Shown in pieces: positions 62,640 through 64,000 of a stretch of DNA of 64,000 bases. A program made the translations under genes and the position numbers. The stretch's first letter is position 1, and the number at the start of each line of letters is the position of its first letter. Source of the stretch: Fluviibacter phosphoraccumulans_A (GTDB lineage: Bacteria > Pseudomonadota > Gammaproteobacteria > Burkholderiales > Rhodocyclaceae); assembly GCA_036287865.1 (NCBI GenBank), contig CP126743.1:1488001-1552000 (forward strand), written 5' to 3'. The notes under the pieces were generated by a model, which was not told the origin of the DNA, made no database searches, and saw only the letters and a list, made by a program, of their open reading frames with translations.

Positions 62640-64000
62640 ATGAGCCAACTGATTGACATCAAAGTACCGGATATTGGTGATTTCACCGACGTTCCGGTCA
62701 TCGAAGTGTTTGTAAAGCCGGGGGATGTCATCAAAATTGATGACGCCTTGGTGACACTGGAATCTGACAAAGCCACGATGGACGTTCCGGCTTCTGCGGC
62801 AGGCACTGTCAAGGAAGTCCTCGTCAAACTGGGTGATCGTATCGGTGAAGGCACCGTTGTTGTCCGTGTGGAAGCCAGCAACGTGGCCAATGCAGCAACC
62901 CCAGCGCCTGCGACTGGTTACACAGGTCCCGTAGATGTGGACTGCGATATGCTGGTTCTGGGTGGCGGCCCTGGCGGCTACTCTGCCGCTTTCCGCGCTG
63001 CCGATCTAGGCCTCAATACGGTCATTGTTGAACGCTATGGCACCCTGGGCGGCGTCTGCCTCAACGTCGGTTGTATTCCTTCCAAAGCACTCTTACATAT
63101 TGCCGGGGTTATGGAAGAAGTCAGCCATCTGCATGAGCTAGGTATTGTGGAAATGGCCTCGGCCAAAGTCTCCGTAGAAAAACTACGTGAGCACAAGACC
63201 AAAGTCGTCAGCAAGCTCACTGGCGGCCTCGCCGGCATGGCCAAGGGACGCAAGGTACAACAGGTGCGTGGCCTCGGCCAATTTATCGACACCCATCACA
63301 TGAGCGTTGATGTAACCAGCGGCGATGGCCAGAGGCCAACCGGCGAGAAGAAAGTCATTCGATTCAAACAGGCCACCATTGCTGCAGGCTCTCAATCCAT
63401 CAAACTCCCTTTTATGCCCGTTGACCCTCGCATCGTTGATTCAACCGGTGCGCTGGAACTCAAAGACGTTCCCAAACGCATGCTGGTTGTTGGCGGCGGC
63501 ATCATCGGCTTAGAAATGGCAACCGTTTACGCAACGCTGGGCACCCAAATTGATGTCGTCGAGCTCGGCCCTGGCCTCATGCCTGGCGCAGATCGCGACC
63601 TCGTCAAGGTCTGGGAAAAGATGAACCTGTCGCGTTTCAATCGCGTGATGCTTAACACCAAGTGCGTAGCAGCCAAGGCTGAGGCATCGGATATCGCCGT
63701 TCAGTTCGAAGGCGCTAACGGCATAGCAACACCGGATGCCGGCACCTATGATCGCGTTCTGGTAGCCGTGGGTCGTTCACCCAATGGTGGCAAACTGGCT
63801 GCAGATAAAGCGGGCGTGATTGTTGATGAACGGGGTTTCATCAAAGTCGATAGCCAGATGCGTACCAATGTACCGAATATATTTGCGATTGGTGATCTGG
63901 TAGGCCAACCCATGCTGGCACATAAAGCGGTACACGAAGGCCACGTTGCAGCAGAAGTCGCAGCGGGTCACAAGCGTGTCTTCGATCCCCTGCAAATTCC
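62640..64000 (+). CDS. lpdA: Dihydrolipoyl dehydrogenase E3 with N-terminal lipoyl domain (incomplete at the window end)
   Basis: FAD disulfide oxidoreductase that reoxidises the lipoyl groups. An N-terminal lipoyl domain (residues about 1-75, lysine in LESDKATMDVP) is fused through an Ala/Pro linker to the E3 body: FAD motif LVLGGGPGGYSAAFRAADLG, redox-active disulfide GGVCLNVGCIPSK, NAD site VVGGGIIGLEMATVYA and second FAD motif IFAIGDLVGQPMLAHKA. 453 codons are present; the C-terminal dimer domain with the His-Glu pair is beyond 64000. The gene starts 11 bp after aceF and shares its first 75 codons with it at high identity. Confidence 0.96.
   Translation, partial: MSQLIDIKVPDIGDFTDVPVIEVFVKPGDVIKIDDALVTLESDKATMDVPASAAGTVKEVLVKLGDRIGEGTVVVRVEASNVANAATPAPATGYTGPVDVDCDMLVLGGGPGGYSAAFRAADLGLNTVIVERYGTLGGVCLNVGCIPSKALLHIAGVMEEVSHLHELGIVEMASAKVSVEKLREHKTKVVSKLTGGLAGMAKGRKVQQVRGLGQFIDTHHMSVDVTSGDGQRPTGEKKVIRFKQATIAAGSQSIKLPFMPVDPRIVDSTGALELKDVPKRMLVVGGGIIGLEMATVYATLGTQIDVVELGPGLMPGADRDLVKVWEKMNLSRFNRVMLNTKCVAAKAEASDIAVQFEGANGIATPDAGTYDRVLVAVGRSPNGGKLAADKAGVIVDERGFIKVDSQMRTNVPNIFAIGDLVGQPMLAHKAVHEGHVAAEVAAGHKRVFDPLQI

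Noticed and set aside
1..64000. CRISPR arrays, prophage, toxin-antitoxin pairs or secretion clusters
   Set aside because: Reading both strands showed no regularly spaced direct repeats, integrases, phage structural genes, or small two-gene pairs with typical motifs.

Overview
The window is a 64 kb stretch of a betaproteobacterial chromosome, most likely from the order Burkholderiales. Pointers to this are the gyrA-serC-pheA-hisC-tyrA-aroA/cmk-rpsA block, the AroA-Cmk fusion, the ompA-ubiG-gph-ssrA order, the tmRNA tag ANDERYALAA, the paired cyanophycin synthetase genes, the betaproteobacterial-type purE-purK-tsaC group, and a pyruvate dehydrogenase operon with lipoyl domains on both E2 and E3. 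Placement below order is not possible from sequence reading alone. No prophage, CRISPR array or integrative element is visible. The only mobile element is a crippled IS1595-like copy.

Layout. 1-9320 (minus strand): start of rpsA, aroA-cmk, tyrA, hisC, pheA, serC, gyrA. 9438-10346: ruined amidohydrolase. 10410-12953: ompA, ubiG, gph and tmRNA. 13015-21856: cyanophycin region, with an MBL-fold hydrolase, a DUF1854-YkgJ fusion, an ABC transporter, and two cyanophycin synthetase genes carrying multiple lesions. 21865-29820: TPMT-like methyltransferase, ZIP transporter, and the complete cytochrome c maturation set split into two convergent halves (ccmABCDE and ccmFGH). 30019-36373: broken cardiolipin synthase, rlmJ, uup, peroxiredoxin, tRNA-Arg(CCT), 2-hydroxycarboxylate transporter. 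36582-43909: Anbu-type proteasome-homologue cluster in which only the peptidase gene is intact. 43910-44673: IS remnant with a perfect 8-bp target duplication. 44674-49560: truncated yeeE, BigR-like regulator, beta-carbonic-anhydrase-like gene, LysR gene, pirin, DODA-type dioxygenase, YjdM/PhnA. 49623-53879: cydAB, mgtC, ybiB. 53891-57993 (minus): tsaC, purK, purE, folD and an unrecognised gene. 58270-64000: aceE, aceF, lpdA (runs off the end).

The main theme is gene decay with a clear pattern. Housekeeping genes (gyrA, aromatic amino-acid genes, ccm genes, pur genes, pdh operon) read cleanly over their full family length. Most accessory genes carry nonsense codons, frameshifts, internal deletions or an IS insertion: the mtaD-like gene, the cyanophycin ABC transporter, cphA', cphA, cls, two ATP-grasp genes, the alpha-E gene, the transglutaminase/DUF2126 gene, yeeE, the CA-like gene, lysR, cydA and mgtC. 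Several single-base shifts lie in homopolymer runs and could be sequencing errors. The nonsense substitutions and multi-codon deletions cannot be explained that way, so genuine genome erosion (for example after a recent move to a host-restricted or otherwise stable niche) is the favoured reading.

Functionally, the intact genes give aromatic amino-acid and serine synthesis, DNA gyrase, trans-translation, c-type cytochrome maturation, purine and folate one-carbon metabolism, tRNA t6A synthesis and the pyruvate dehydrogenase complex. The lost or damaged ones covered nitrogen storage (cyanophycin), the Anbu/ATP-grasp/transglutaminase pathway, sulfur import, cardiolipin synthesis and possibly the cyanide-insensitive-type terminal oxidase.
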